Positions 53,060 to 63,239 of a stretch of DNA of 64,000 bases are shown one piece after another. The position numbers and the translations under genes were made by a program. Every line of letters starts with the position of its first letter. The first letter of the stretch is position 1. The DNA is from Styela clava. Lineage: Eukaryota > Chordata > Ascidiacea > Stolidobranchia > Styelidae. The notes beneath the pieces were generated by a model. It was not told where the DNA came from. It did no database searches and worked only from the letters and a program-made list of their open reading frames with translations. The stretch covers positions 3,286,001 to 3,350,000 of the forward strand of contig NC_135262.1 of NCBI RefSeq assembly GCF_964204865.1. The letters are read 5' to 3'.

Positions 53060-53315
53060 GCCACCAGTGAGGATCGAACTCACGAGCCGTGGTTTACAAG
53101 ACCATTGCTCTAACCATTGAGCTATGGCGGCGGCTGAAAACGCTAATGAAACAAGACAATGTGTGGATTTGATTAACTACTTCCACTCTTTCGGATTTTA
53201 ATGATTGGTATAAAAAGCAAAAGCAGTTAAAGACAGCAATAAAGCCACCAACGAGATTCAAACTTGCGACCCCTGCTTTACGAGAGGAGTGCTCTAACCA
53301 CTGAGCTATGGCGAA
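53060..53315 (-). pseudogene. Two degraded units (53060-53131, 53244-53315)
   Basis: A UGU unit with anticodon-stem mismatches, and a CGU unit with a broken T arm and acceptor. Confidence 0.7.
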
Positions 53316-53392
53316 AAATTAAAATACGGTTTAACTAAGTGTCATTTTTTTAATTTTCTGAAAGATTAACATCACAAAAGGGAGCATCCAAA

Positions 53393-53464
53393 GCCACCAG
53401 TGAGAATCGAACTCACGACCCCTGGTTTACAAGACCAGTGCTCTAACCACTGAGCTATGGCGGC
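53393..53464 (-). tRNA. tRNA-Thr (UGU)
   Basis: As 3425-3496: one T-loop change and all stems paired. The 3' flank differs from other UGU genes, with T4 downstream. Confidence 0.85.
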
Positions 53465-53576
53465 GACTGAAAAGACTGAAACAAGACAATGTGTAGATTT
53501 GATTAACTACTTCCACTTTTTCGGATTTGATTAATTGGTGGATATACCAAGAAAAGCCGTCCAAAACAGCAATGAA

Positions 53577-53822
53577 GTCACCAGCGCGGTCCCAACTCGC
53601 GACGCCTGCTTCACGAGAGCAGTGCACTAACCAATGAACTATGGCGTCGACTGAAACTATCCGTGGAAGAAGATAATGTATAGATTTCGTTAAATAATTG
53701 TCATTTTTTATTTTTTGAAAAGACAGACATAAACAGAAGGGACATCCAAAGCCACCAGTGAGGATCGAACACGCGACTCCTGCTTTACGAGAGCAGTGCA
53801 CTAACCAATGAACTACGGCGTC
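53577..53822 (-). pseudogene. Two degraded CGU units (53577-53648, 53751-53822)
   Basis: The first has lost its T loop. Both have mismatched acceptors. Confidence 0.75.
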
Positions 53823-53930
53823 GACTAAAACTATGCATGAAACAAGATAATGTATAAATTTCATTAACTAATTGTGAGGTTTGTTGTTTCATTTACTCGA
53901 TAGATAAACATCAAAAAAATCGGAACCAAA

Positions 53931-54002
53931 GCCACCAGTGAGGATCAAACTCACGACCCCTGGTTTACAAGACCAGCGCCCTAACAACTGAGCTATGGCG
54001 GC
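53931..54002 (-). pseudogene. tRNA-Thr(UGU)-like unit
   Basis: Good acceptor and anticodon arm, but T loop TTTGATC (C56 lost) and a changed D loop. Confidence 0.5.
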
Positions 54003-54117
54003 AACAGGAGACGCAAATGAAACAAGACAATGTGTGAATTTGATTACCTACTTTCACTCGTTCGGATTTGACTCATTGGTGGATATACCAAGAGAAGCCG
54101 TCCAAAACAGCAATAAA

Positions 54118-54180
54118 GTCACCAGCGCGGATCCAACTCGCGACTCCTGCTTCACGAGAGAAGTGCACTAACCAATGAAA
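54118..54180 (-). pseudogene. 5'-truncated CGU unit
   Basis: The acceptor 5' strand and part of the D arm are missing, and the T loop is lost. Confidence 0.7.
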
Positions 54181-54275
54181 CTATGCATAGAACAAGATAA
54201 TGTATAGATTTCGTTAAAGAATTGTCAATTTTTAATTTTCTTGAAAGATAGACATAAACAAAAGGAACATCCGAC

Positions 54276-54347
54276 GCCACCAGTAAGGATCGAACTCATG
54301 GCCTTTGGTTTACAAGACCAGTGCTCTAACTACTGAGCTATGGCGGC
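54276..54347 (-). pseudogene. tRNA-Thr(UGU) with T-arm and variable-loop changes
   Basis: Acceptor and anticodon loop intact, but the T stem has two mismatches. Confidence 0.5.
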
Positions 54348-54544
54348 GACTCAGCACGCGAATGAAACAGGACAATGTGTGGATTGGATTACCTAATTTC
54401 ACTTTTTCGGATTTGATTAGCGCCGACCATGGCGTCGACTGAAACCATGCATGGAACAAGATAATGTATTGATTTCATTAACTAATTGTAAGGTTTGTTG
54501 TTTCATTTACTCGATAAATGGACATCAAAAAACTAGGAACCAAA

Positions 54545-55344
54545 GTCAAAAGTCAGGATCAAACTCACGACCCCTGGTTCACAAGACCATTGCTCTAACC
54601 ACTGAGCTAAGACGGCACCTGAAAACGCTAATGAAACAAGACAATGTGTAGATTTGATTAACCACTTTCACTTGTTCGGATTTGATTGATTGGTGGATAT
54701 ACCAAGAGAAGCTGTCCAAAACAGCAATGAAATCACCAGCGCGGTTCCAACTCGCGACTCCTGCTTCACGAGAGCAGTGCACTAACCAATGAACTACGGC
54801 GTCGACTGAAACTATGCATGAAACAAGATAATGTATAAATTTCATTAACTAATTGTGAGGTTTGTTGTTTCATTTACTCAATAGATAAACATAAAAAAAA
54901 TCGGAACCAAAGCCAACAGAGAGGATCAAACTCACGACCCCTGATTTACAAGACCAGCGCCCTATCAACTGAGCTATGGCGGCAACTGGAGGCTCGAATG
55001 AAACAAGACAATGTGTGAATTTGATTAACTACTTTCACTCGTTCGGATTTGATTCATTGGTGGATATACCAAGAGAAGCCGTCCAAAACAGCAATAAAGT
55101 CACCAGCGCGGTTCCAACTCGCGACTCCTGCTTCACGAGAGAAGTGCACTAACCAAAGAACTATGGCGTTGACTGAAACTATGCGTGGAAGAAGATAATG
55201 TATAGCTTTCGTTAAATAATTGTCATTTTTTATTTTCTTGAAAGACAGACATAAACAAAAGGGACATGGTAAGCCACAAGTAAGGATCGAACTCGCGACC
55301 CCTGCTTTACGAGAACAGTGCACTAACCAATGAACTATTACGTC
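54545..55344 (-). pseudogene. Run of five degraded units
   Basis: 54545-54616 and 54912-54983 (UGU), 54732-54803, 55099-55170 and 55273-55344 (CGU derivatives). All have broken acceptors or T loops. Confidence 0.75.
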
Positions 55345-55452
55345 GACCTAAACTATGCATGAAACAAGATAATGTATAGATTTCATTAACTAATTGTAAG
55401 GTTTGTTGTTTCATCTACTCGATAGATAAACATTAAAAAAATCGGAACCAAA

Positions 55453-55524
55453 GCCACCAGTGAGGATCGAACTCACGACCCCTGGTTTACAAGACCAGTG
55501 CTCTAACCACTGAGCTATGGCGGC
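55453..55524 (-). tRNA. tRNA-Thr (UGU), last consensus copy
   Basis: Identical to the consensus. The rightmost perfect copy before the array decays. Confidence 0.95.
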
Positions 55525-55708
55525 GACTGAACACGCGAAGGAAACAAGACAATGTTTGGATTTGATTAATTAATTCCACTCGTTCGGATTTGATTGGCGC
55601 CGACTGAAACTATTCATGGAACAAGATAATGTATAGATTTCATTAGCAATTGTCAGGTTTGTTGTTTCATTTACTCGATAGATAGACATCAAAAAACAAG
55701 GAACCAAA

Positions 55709-55780
55709 GCCATCAGTGAGGATCGAACTGACGACCCCCGGTCTACAGTACCAGTGCCCTAACCACTGAGCTATGGCGGC
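55709..55780 (-). tRNA. tRNA-Thr (UGU), divergent
   Basis: Loop ACTGTAG (UGU, U33 replaced by C), with T-stem and acceptor mismatches. Confidence 0.4.
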
Positions 55781-55965
55781 GATTAAAAACGCGAATGAAA
55801 CAAGACAATGTGTGAATTTGATTAACTTATTTCACTCGTTCGGATTTGATTGGCGCCGACTGAAACTATGCATGGAACAAGACAATGTATAGATTTCATT
55901 AACTAATTGTCAGGTTTGTTGTTTCATTTACTCGATAGATAGACATCAAAAAACAAGGCACCAAA

Positions 55966-56185
55966 GCCACCAGTAAGAATCGAACACACGACTACTGGTT
56001 TACAAAACCAGTGCTACAACCATTGAGCTATGACAGCAAATTTAAATACGGTTTACCTAAATGTCATTTTTTTAATTTCTTGACAGATAGACATCACAAA
56101 AGGAGCATCCAAAGCCACCAGTGAGGATCGAACGTCCGACCCTTGGTTTACAAGACCAGTGCCCTAACAGCTGAGATATGGCTGC
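55966..56185 (-). pseudogene. Two degraded UGU units (55966-56037, 56114-56185)
   Basis: Multiple stem mismatches in each. The second is of the GCAGCC family. Confidence 0.7.
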
Positions 56186-56269
56186 GACTGAAAACGCGGT
56201 TGGAACAAGACAATGTGTGGATTTGATTGATTTGTTGATAAAGCAAAAGCAGTCAAAGACAACATTACA

Positions 56270-57009
56270 GCCACCAGTGAGATTCGAACTCGCTACCCCC
56301 GCTTTACGAGAGCAGTGCCTTATCCACTACGCTATGACGACTACTGTAATCGCGAATGGAACGCGACAATGTATAGATTTCATTAACTAATTGCCATTTT
56401 CCTTTTTCCTTGATAGTTAGGCATCACAAAACAAACATGCAAAGTCATCAGTGAGGATAAAAATAACGACGCTTGGTTGCCAGACCAGTGCTCTAACCGC
56501 TGAGCTATGGTGGCGACTGAGAAACGCGGATGGAACAGGACAATGTATAGATTTGATTAACAGATTTAAAAAAAAATTTTACTTGATAGAAAGACATCAC
56601 AAAGGTGGGGATCGAACTCACGAAACGTGGTTCACATGACCAGTGCTCTAACCACCGAGCTATGGCGGCGACTGAAAACGAAGTTGGAACAAGACAATGT
56701 ATAAATTCCAACTAATTGCTCTCGCTTGGATTTGCTCAATTGATATAGCAAAAGAAGCGGTCAAAACAGCAATAATACCACCAGCGAGATTCGAACTCGC
56801 GACCCCTGCTTTACGAGAGCAGTGCTCTAACCCCTGAGACTGAAAACTTTAATACAGCACGACAATGTTTGGCTTTCATTCAAATTTCTTAATTAACTTG
56901 ATTGATGAATATTTCAAAAAAGGCAACCGAAAGCAAAATTCATCAGCGAGGATCGAGCCCTCGACGCTGGTTTACAAGACCAGTGTTCTAACCACTGAGC
57001 TAAAGCGGC
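56270..57009 (-). pseudogene. Right-edge run of five worn units
   Basis: 56270-56341 (CGU), 56444-56514 (71 nt), 56605-56669 (acceptor truncated), 56777-56838 (CGU with intact T and anticodon arms but no 5' acceptor strand) and 56939-57009 (UGU). Divergence is higher than anywhere else in the array. Confidence 0.78.
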
Positions 57010-57423
57010 GACTGAATGTGTGATTGCAACAAGACAAGTAGATTTAATCAACTACATTTCAGTGATTTGGATGTACTTGATTCATAAATAGCCTATAACA
57101 AAAGAAGCAGTCAAATGTAGGAATAAAGGTACAAGCAAGGTTCGAAGAGCGGGTAACCCGGGCGTGACTATGAGTCCAGCATTCCTTGGTTAAGTAGATG
57201 GGGCGAGCTTCAGGACTAGGAAAGAAAGTTTTTCGAACCTCGTTCTCTCCAATTCTGCCCATCTCTTTCACTTTGAGATTTCGTGGGTTTTGAAAAATCT
57301 CCGTGCGCTACGACTCATTTAAAAGTTTTTGGTAGGTGTGATTGAGCAAACAATAAGCAACTACCTTTTCTTAGTACGACCGCGTGATTATCTTTTTAAC
57401 GAATATTGTATATGGTTGATATT
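57010..57423. other. Unique AT-rich transition sequence
   Basis: No supported gene. Around 57,128-57,205 there is a weak tRNA-like stretch on the minus strand with a TTCGAACC box-B-like motif but no convincing cloverleaf. Confidence 0.6.
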
Positions 57424-57785
57424 TTACAGGTTGGAAAATATCAGAGCATAACATTTCCTCAAGCGTGGAAGACGCAGTGACCCGTAACCATTCTACGAAT
57501 CCGAATTTTCGTGCAGTTTTGTGTTACAGTCAATTACGGGCTTCAGTTGGGTTTTCATTGGACAGAAGTGTGAATTATAACAAAATACAAAACATTATGT
57601 CCGTATTACGCAGGCCGGGAATGTATAACGTTGAATATTGCAAATAAAGCGTAGATGTGTTTTTTGTTACGATGAGATTATTATGATTGGTCATAATGAG
57701 TTTCACACAGGCTGACAGGCGTGTGGGTCTAAATTGGTGCAGAAGTACCAAGTACGGTACCTGACCTGTGGTACCGGTATGTTGT
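57424..57785 (+). repeat. Dispersed repeat, copy 1
   Basis: Aligns in the same orientation with 63,240-63,600. Shared blocks include GCAGTGA-CCGTAA, ACATTCTAC and GTGCAGTTTTGTGTT, and both copies end near a GGTACCGGTATG motif. Short open frames run across both but are broken differently, so this is most likely an old transposon or repeat fragment. Family not recognised. Confidence 0.75.
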
Positions 57786-58490
57786 TCATGGTAAAAAACA
57801 TTTGGTTGTCACTTCCCACTGACAGCCGAGATGTCTTTATGTATTTCAGACTAATGTTTTCCAGGGGGAGGGGGAAGTCGATAAGACGGCTCACTCAGTC
57901 ATATGACCAACCACGCCCTCCCATTTCTGCATTTGATTATTCAGCCAGATCTGCTCTAGCAGATGATAAATAAGAATGCATGAAACATTTCACAAAGTCT
58001 CACATTCATTTAGTGCTAAGTTAGTTTAATTTTATACAATAAGAACAATATTATGAGTGCAACAAATTTGAAGCTGTGATGAACATCATTTGTCAACAAG
58101 AGGGAAACTGGTATTATATTTCTGCTCGTTCGGAGTTGAACTTTGATTTAACTAGTACATTTCGAATGGGACAGTAAATCAGTTTTTAATTTAGAATTTG
58201 AAACCAGTAGAACTTGAAAGTACCCAAAAGGCTTACTTTGGAGTCTTGCTTATGCTTTGTTTTTTTATGGGCCATAGTGTATATATATATATACCTCTAT
58301 ATAGAGAACACTTATGCTTGGTGGCAAGAATTTGTTTGAGAATTTGTTGTAAGCACAATCTGTGCTACAAATCAAATCTAATATGTGATAAAACAGCAAA
58401 ACATCACGAGAGTGAACAATTAAAGAAATGCTCCAAAGATGAAGGACCTTCGAAAAGACATAAACGTATTCTCAAAAGAGACCTGCAGAC
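57786..58490. other. Non-coding AT-rich sequence
   Basis: Nothing recognisable up to the zinc-finger relic. A (TA)n run lies at about 58,280-58,292. The open frame entering the relic from about 58,198 has no convincing start. Confidence 0.5.
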
Positions 58491-58494
58491 ATTT

Positions 58495-58837
58495 TGTAAA
58501 ATTTGTAAAAAACGGTTTTCTTCAACAAGTACCTACAGGCTTCCCACTCGAATTCATACTGCACAGAAGCCATATACCTGTAAACAATGTGGAAAGTGTT
58601 TTTCATATAAATCTTCGCTTGAAAGGCACGTTAAAATCCATACCGGTGAGAAGCCATATACCTGTCAACATTGTGGAAAGTGTTTTTCGCAGAATTCCAA
58701 TTGGCAAAAACATATTCGAATCCATACAGGAGAAAAATCTACATACATGCCAACATTGTAGAAAGAACTTTTCGAAAAATTCCCACCTGAAAAGGCATAA
58801 TAGTATTCATACCGATGAAAATCCATTTGAATGTTAG
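58495..58837 (+). pseudogene. C2H2 zinc-finger relic, four fingers, frameshifted
   Basis: DNA-binding zinc-finger family. Finger 1 (58495-58557) has both cysteines, but its first zinc-binding histidine is replaced by proline. Finger 2 (58579-58641) and finger 3 (58663-58725) are complete CX2C-X12-HX3H fingers joined by the HTGEKPY linker. Finger 4 (58748-58810) is complete but lies in another frame: one extra base in the A-run of the linker near 58,733-58,737 shifts the frame, which otherwise stops at 58,761. The shifted frame stops at 58,837. Without a start, introns or other domains in view, this could be one exon of a decayed gene, or of a real gene if the extra base is a sequencing error. 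Confidence 0.8.
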
Positions 58838-59172
58838 CGTTGTCTAATTTTTTTCTGATGCTAGATGCTTCAAATTGCTTCTGTGTCGAGACTGCGACCA
58901 GATGTGGCATGAGGTATCGGCGTGATAAGTATGTTATTAATGGTAATTTCTGCGCACCAGACCTTATTCTACATAAAATCAAGCTGCTATTAGTTCATGA
59001 AGACAAAGATTTGTACCTCGTTGCCTTTCCATTGCTTGCTAAACATCGAAAACAATTAGGTGCATATTTTGTAGACGAGTTCAGCTGTAATCCACTGGAG
59101 CTACTTAATTGCAATGGACTTCTGGATAAATACCTGGAGTTTCAAAAAGTCGTTCATCATCTGCATGAGTAA
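58831..59172 (+). CDS. Unrecognised 113-codon ORF
   Basis: Opens with an ATG overlapping the stop of the shifted zinc-finger frame. No family recognised. The middle is mixed charged and hydrophobic (a KIKLLLVHEDKDLYLVAFPLL stretch) and does not look like low-complexity translation. It could be the tail of the zinc-finger gene in a third frame, an exon, or chance. Confidence 0.25.
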   Translation: MLALSNFFLMLDASNCFCVETATRCGMRYRRDKYVINGNFCAPDLILHKIKLLLVHEDKDLYLVAFPLLAKHRKQLGAYFVDEFSCNPLELLNCNGLLDKYLEFQKVVHHLHE

Positions 59173-61153
59173 TTGAAACGATTAGATCTGTTGATCCAAT
59201 GTTTTTGTTTTATTGCATACATTGCGCAGTAAAAAATATCAAAACCATTGTGTTGTGTGTGACATGGTCCGATCAGAGTGTGTGGGTATAAGCAAGCCCC
59301 ATAATATAATTGGATTTTCTCCACCAGAAAGCTAAAGGAAGGGAAGGTTTTGGACTTCAACTTAATGGAATGACTACAGAGAGACAGTTGGAATAAATCC
59401 CTGCAGATAGACAATAAATCCCTGGAACAGTTGTTCCAAGCCTCCGCACGCACATGTTTGAACTAATGAGGTTTATACTCTGTATATAAACGAGCATCGG
59501 GGGAAAAAATAAAGATACTAATAAAACCAATAATCCCGATTGCTTGGAAAACGTCGCTGTAGTGTAGTAAAGTGTTGAAAATCGCTAAGCTTTTGTAATT
59601 GATATGTACTGATATTTCGAAATAGGCCAATAAAAGATATGAGAAACTAACACGATATTTGCGAAATTTGTATCTTTGCTCTGTTTCATGTAAACTTATA
59701 AACACTTACAAGATAGTTAACTTGTAAAATTAAAACATTTTGCAAAAAATGGATTCATTTTCTGCAGTTAAACCGAATTTAAAAGCAGCTGCAGAACATG
59801 AAACTGGCAACGGTTTTTAAAGCCAGTTACGATGCCTACGATTTTAAACCAGATCGAAATTCAATGGTGTCTATGTAAACACGAGACTTATTTCGGCGTT
59901 CGATTCTCCGAAATACTATGAGGGAACGTTTTGTTAGACATGGAAGTGGTCTTATAGATTGTTTTAATATTATGTTGTTCTTGGACACGTTTTTAAAAAG
60001 TCGCTTTTCTCTTAGATTACTCGACCAATTGCTTTGAAATTTTCAGTATTTGAAGATGGAATTTTTTTTCAGAAAGCTATAACTTTTATTTATTGCTAAA
60101 TTTTGTATGAATTCTATAAAGACTGATAGTTCATACAAAATTTCATTGTATAAATTTTTAATTATGGGAGCACTGTTTTTAATCTGCCGAGCGTGACGAC
60201 GGATTCTGAAAATCGTTGCTACTCAAAACGCAAGTTTTATGAGGTTACCGGTGTATAAGTTTATTTCGACTCCATAATCAGCAATAGACGATAAAGCAAT
60301 TAATAAAAACAAAAGAAATAAAACTGATTATAGGGCCGGGAAAGCAAACGAAACCTCTAGCAAGGTTTAAAACGTACATATTTTAGTTGGCGCGGTATTG
60401 ATAAATGAAGTAGTACGTGTTCGCTCAACCAAAAGTATTAAAACTAATTAACGCACCCATACAAACATACGATCATCAAGACATGATAATCAGTAAGTAC
60501 GAAAATATACAATAAAATAAAATTAATAAATTCTTTTGCCACACCAAATTAATAATTTTATGAGGATGATGCGGTGATGCTGAAGGTACGGTAAACCGTA
60601 CTGTAAACTGCTTCGCTTGGTGTAAATATATTTGTAAACCGTGGTATCTGCTGTTATAATACCGTGATAAATCGAATGAGAAGCGTCTGGCATGACAGGT
60701 ATATTGGTAAATTAACGTATGTGATTATCTGGGAACAGAATATTTTTCACAAATTTTGTTCCAATAATGAAGAAGGGAATGGAACGGATTGCTTAGTATT
60801 TCAATTCATGTTGCAATTGAATGGAGAAGAATAGATCATTGCCACGGGACATGTGAAATGGGAGGCAGACAACTCGACTACACACGGACAACTCGACTAC
60901 AAATAGGCCTGGTGATTTGTCCGTGTAGTTGACTTGTTCATCAGCCCTAAACGGCTATGAAAGTCACTGTACCGAAATTTGTACCCCGATTGAGATGGTG
61001 TTAAGTTGACGCATGTTATTTTGTAACGTTTTATGTGAAATGTTTGACTGTGGTTCGGTACCTGATCCGGTAATACGGTACATAATTGACTCATATCACA
61101 AGATATTATATTTGATATTTCAATATGATCAAGAAGAATGAACCATTGTCACA
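59173..61153. other. Unique AT-rich non-coding region
   Basis: No gene, tRNA or recognised repeat. Short ORFs on both strands show no family features. Short CGGTAC/GTACCG motifs appear near 60,587-60,605 and 61,057-61,083. Confidence 0.5.
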
Positions 61154-61185
61154 GAACCTAAAATATCTATGACAGTCACTGTACC
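61154..61185 (+). repeat. 32-bp inverted repeat, left arm
   Basis: Perfect reverse complement of 61,641-61,672. The arms flank the 5' part of the LINE fragment. Confidence 0.9.
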
Positions 61186-61515
61186 ATCACGGTACCCCGA
61201 TACAGGTACTGGTAAGTCACCGCATATGATTTTTGGGAAACTGTTCTGCGTGTCCATATATTTGAGCATTGCTCTCTTGTTTGATAAAACGATTATCATG
61301 TCCTGTAAGAATCAGTAACATTAGGTGTGGCACAGGGGTCGGTTTTAGGACCCCTGCTTTTTCTGATTTATGTGAATTATTTACCAGGAGAGATTGTATC
61401 ACATGCACAACTTTTTGCTGATGATCTGAAACTAATTACAAACCCTAACAATAGTCATGATATCTTGCAAGATTTAAAAGCATTGGAATCCTGACAGGAA
61501 GATTGGAAACTTTCA

Positions 61516-61800
61516 TTCAATCTGCAAAAGTGTAGGGTTCTGTATCAAACCCTGCGAATGAGTATCCCGTTATGGATGGAGTCCTGACAGGCGAGAACTG
61601 TGAATGTGATCAATACGAATTTAAAGTTTTCCGGTACAGTGGTACAGTGACTGTCATAGATATTTTAGGTTCAATCTGCAAAAGTGTAGGGTTCTGTATC
61701 AAACCCTGCGAATGAGTATCCCGTTTTGGATGGAGTCCTGACAGGCGAGAACAGTGAATGTGATCTAGGAGTTACTATCAATACGAATTTAAAGTTTTCC
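61516..61800 (+). repeat. Direct duplication inside the LINE fragment
   Basis: 61,516-61,632 repeats at 61,670-61,800. The first copy lacks 14 nt present in the second. The 37-bp insert between them holds the right arm of the inverted repeat. Confidence 0.9.
61641..61672 (-). repeat. 32-bp inverted repeat, right arm
   Basis: Perfect reverse complement of 61,154-61,185, inserted at the junction of the direct duplication. Confidence 0.9.
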
Positions 61801-62410
61801 ACTCACATAAATACAATTGTTGCACGTGCAAAAGGACAAATAGCATGGTTATTACTCAGTATAATAAGTAGGGATAATGATGTAATGTTGAATGTTTACA
61901 AGACTTTAGTGAGGCCAAACCTTGAATATTGTACACAATCATGGGCGCCATTACCAAAACATGAGAACTGGGACGATATAATGAATCTAGAAGCAGTTCA
62001 GAGGAAGTTTACAGCACAAATAAGCTGCTGCAGAAGACAGAGTCATGAAAACCGCTTGGAGACTCTGGGACTGACAACATTTTTAGAAAGAAGAATGAGA
62101 GGTGACTTAACAGAAGCCTTCAAAATACTAAATGGTTTTTGTACATATGGGCAACAATTTTTCAACAAGTCTCCCAGAACTGGTAATCTTGTCATAAGGC
62201 AATATCAGCGTTCAAAATTGAACTTTTTTTGGAAACTAAAAAACAGTCGTAAAATACTGGAACAGCTTACCATTAAATGTGAGGTCAGGTGCATCTGTGA
62301 ATATTTTCAAACATAATTTGGATAAATACAGAGATTCCCAGGCGTCCAACCCAAGGACACTTGGACAATACTGGGAATTGTCAAATATGATATTGGAGAA
62401 AATTAGATAG

Positions 62411-63100
62411 TCTAGTTTTCGACATTTGTGTATTAAATGGGTTAGCAATACTATTGGGTACTTGTCTAATGTCCTTTCCAGTGCTTTTACTAGTCATAAT
62501 TTGTTAGTCCTAATTGTAGTAAATTTTTGTGATACTGTGATAAATTGTTGTTATACAGGTGTTATAGATGTTTATACTGTGGTATATTATATTGTAGATT
62601 TTTAATTTGTACTAGGTGTGATACCCAAAGAGGTATTATTTTTTTTTATTTTTTTTCACCAAGTCGAATTAGGCATGACATTCAATGCTCACCGCCCTAA
62701 CACAAATCCAAAATGACTACCGGTACCCACCTTCAAGAACAACTTACAGACTCACCTCTGAAACTACAAGTCTAGAAGTCAGCAAGTGCAAAATCTGAAC
62801 AGTGCTGAATTCGAAAAGGATTCTCAAAACAAGCATTCAATTTATACTCACATATTTGAATTCCAAAATAAATTTAAAAGCGACAAATGGTAAATTCCTA
62901 ACTCAACGAACTTTTTAGTTGTTCATGATAATAAAATCCTCCAACCATTATACCAGAACACAAGACCGAAGCTTGTTCCTTTGCTTCAAGATATAGCAAA
63001 ACCATGACGAATCTTTCGTCACTCAAGCGTAGCAATGCCTTCCTGGAAAGCATAGACTAAAAGTTTATATCGTCAGCCGAAATTGAAAACATATACAAAA
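62411..63100. other. Probable LINE 3' tail, then unique non-coding DNA
   Basis: 62,411 to about 62,658 is T-rich and ends in GATACCCAAAGAGGTATTA followed by long T tracts, which could be the 3' end of the LINE. Beyond that nothing is recognised. Confidence 0.4.
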
Positions 63101-63114
63101 TAATTTGATTTTTT

Positions 63115-63225
63115 TCAAAATCCGGATGAATCCGGCTCAGTGTCGGATTTTCGAATCCGGATCCAATCCGGGAGCGGAAAATTCATGAAAATCCGGATGG
63201 ATTTAAATCCGGCAACCGGACACTG
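63115..63225. repeat. Cluster of TCCGGAT-type short repeats
   Basis: About nine imperfect ATCCGG or its complement occur in about 110 bp, several as palindromic TCCGGA. Confidence 0.7.
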
Positions 63226-63239
63226 CACAGCACTATTAC

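Larger units (their letters stand above)
1..57009 (-). repeat. Tandem tRNA-Thr megasatellite (about 290 units)
   Basis: A continuous head-to-tail array of 72-nt threonine-tRNA genes and pseudogenes, every one on the minus strand, separated by related AT-rich spacers. The usual start-to-start spacing is 156-187 bp. Wider gaps contain stubs of deleted units. The array has no left boundary here, so it continues outside the window. Spacers share a 5' block (AATCTATACATT-like on the minus strand, about 20-45 bp upstream of each unit), and many units have a T-run downstream. A tRNA-derived SINE is unlikely: there is no non-tRNA body, poly-A tail or target-site duplication, and orientation never changes. 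Confidence 0.97.
61324..62410 (+). mobile_element. Non-LTR retrotransposon (CR1/Jockey-like) RT fragment, broken
   Basis: Reverse transcriptase of a LINE, truncated at the 5' end. 61,324-61,491 encodes the motif GVAQGSVLGPLLFLIYVN and the catalytic FADD of RT motif C. An in-frame stop follows at 61,492, then ...WKLSFNLQKC. After a local duplication, the frame starting at 61,726 carries the RT thumb region typical of this clade (DLGVTINTNLKFS, LVRPNLEYC, LEAVQRKF, RMRGDL-EAFKILNG). Near 62,245-62,250 the frame shifts by one, and the last part (WNSLPLNVRSGASVNIFKHNLDKY) runs to a stop at 62,410. The endonuclease and RT palm 5' half are absent. Not active. Confidence 0.85.

Noticed and set aside
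313-55323. Many ORFs of 60-145 codons across the array, mostly on the minus strand
   Set aside because: Their repeated motifs are in-frame readings of tRNA genes and spacers, change frame with every indel, and have no independent support as proteins.
1-57009. CRISPR array
   Set aside because: Repeats are tRNA genes with cloverleaf structure, and the spacers are related to one another rather than unique.
1-57009. tRNA-derived SINE cluster
   Set aside because: No non-tRNA body, poly-A or simple-repeat tail, target duplication or mixed orientation; the units are strictly head to tail.
57128-57205. Possible extra tRNA on the minus strand with CAU in a GACTCATAGTC hairpin
   Set aside because: Only a box-B-like TTCGAACC is present; acceptor and T stems do not pair and no box A is seen.
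57734-57973. 79-codon ORF on the plus strand and overlapping minus ORF
   Set aside because: Both overlap the end of the dispersed repeat, with no recognisable family and frames not conserved in the second copy.
58198-58494. N-terminal extension of the zinc-finger frame
   Set aside because: The frame opens on a non-ATG codon after AT-rich sequence and shows no domain, so the start cannot be supported.
59157-59705. Two minus-strand ORFs (59157-59453, 59463-59705)
   Set aside because: No domain, skewed AT-rich composition and no context suggesting a gene.
62236-62448. Minus-strand ORF over the LINE 3' part
   Set aside because: Antisense shadow of the retrotransposon coding sequence.
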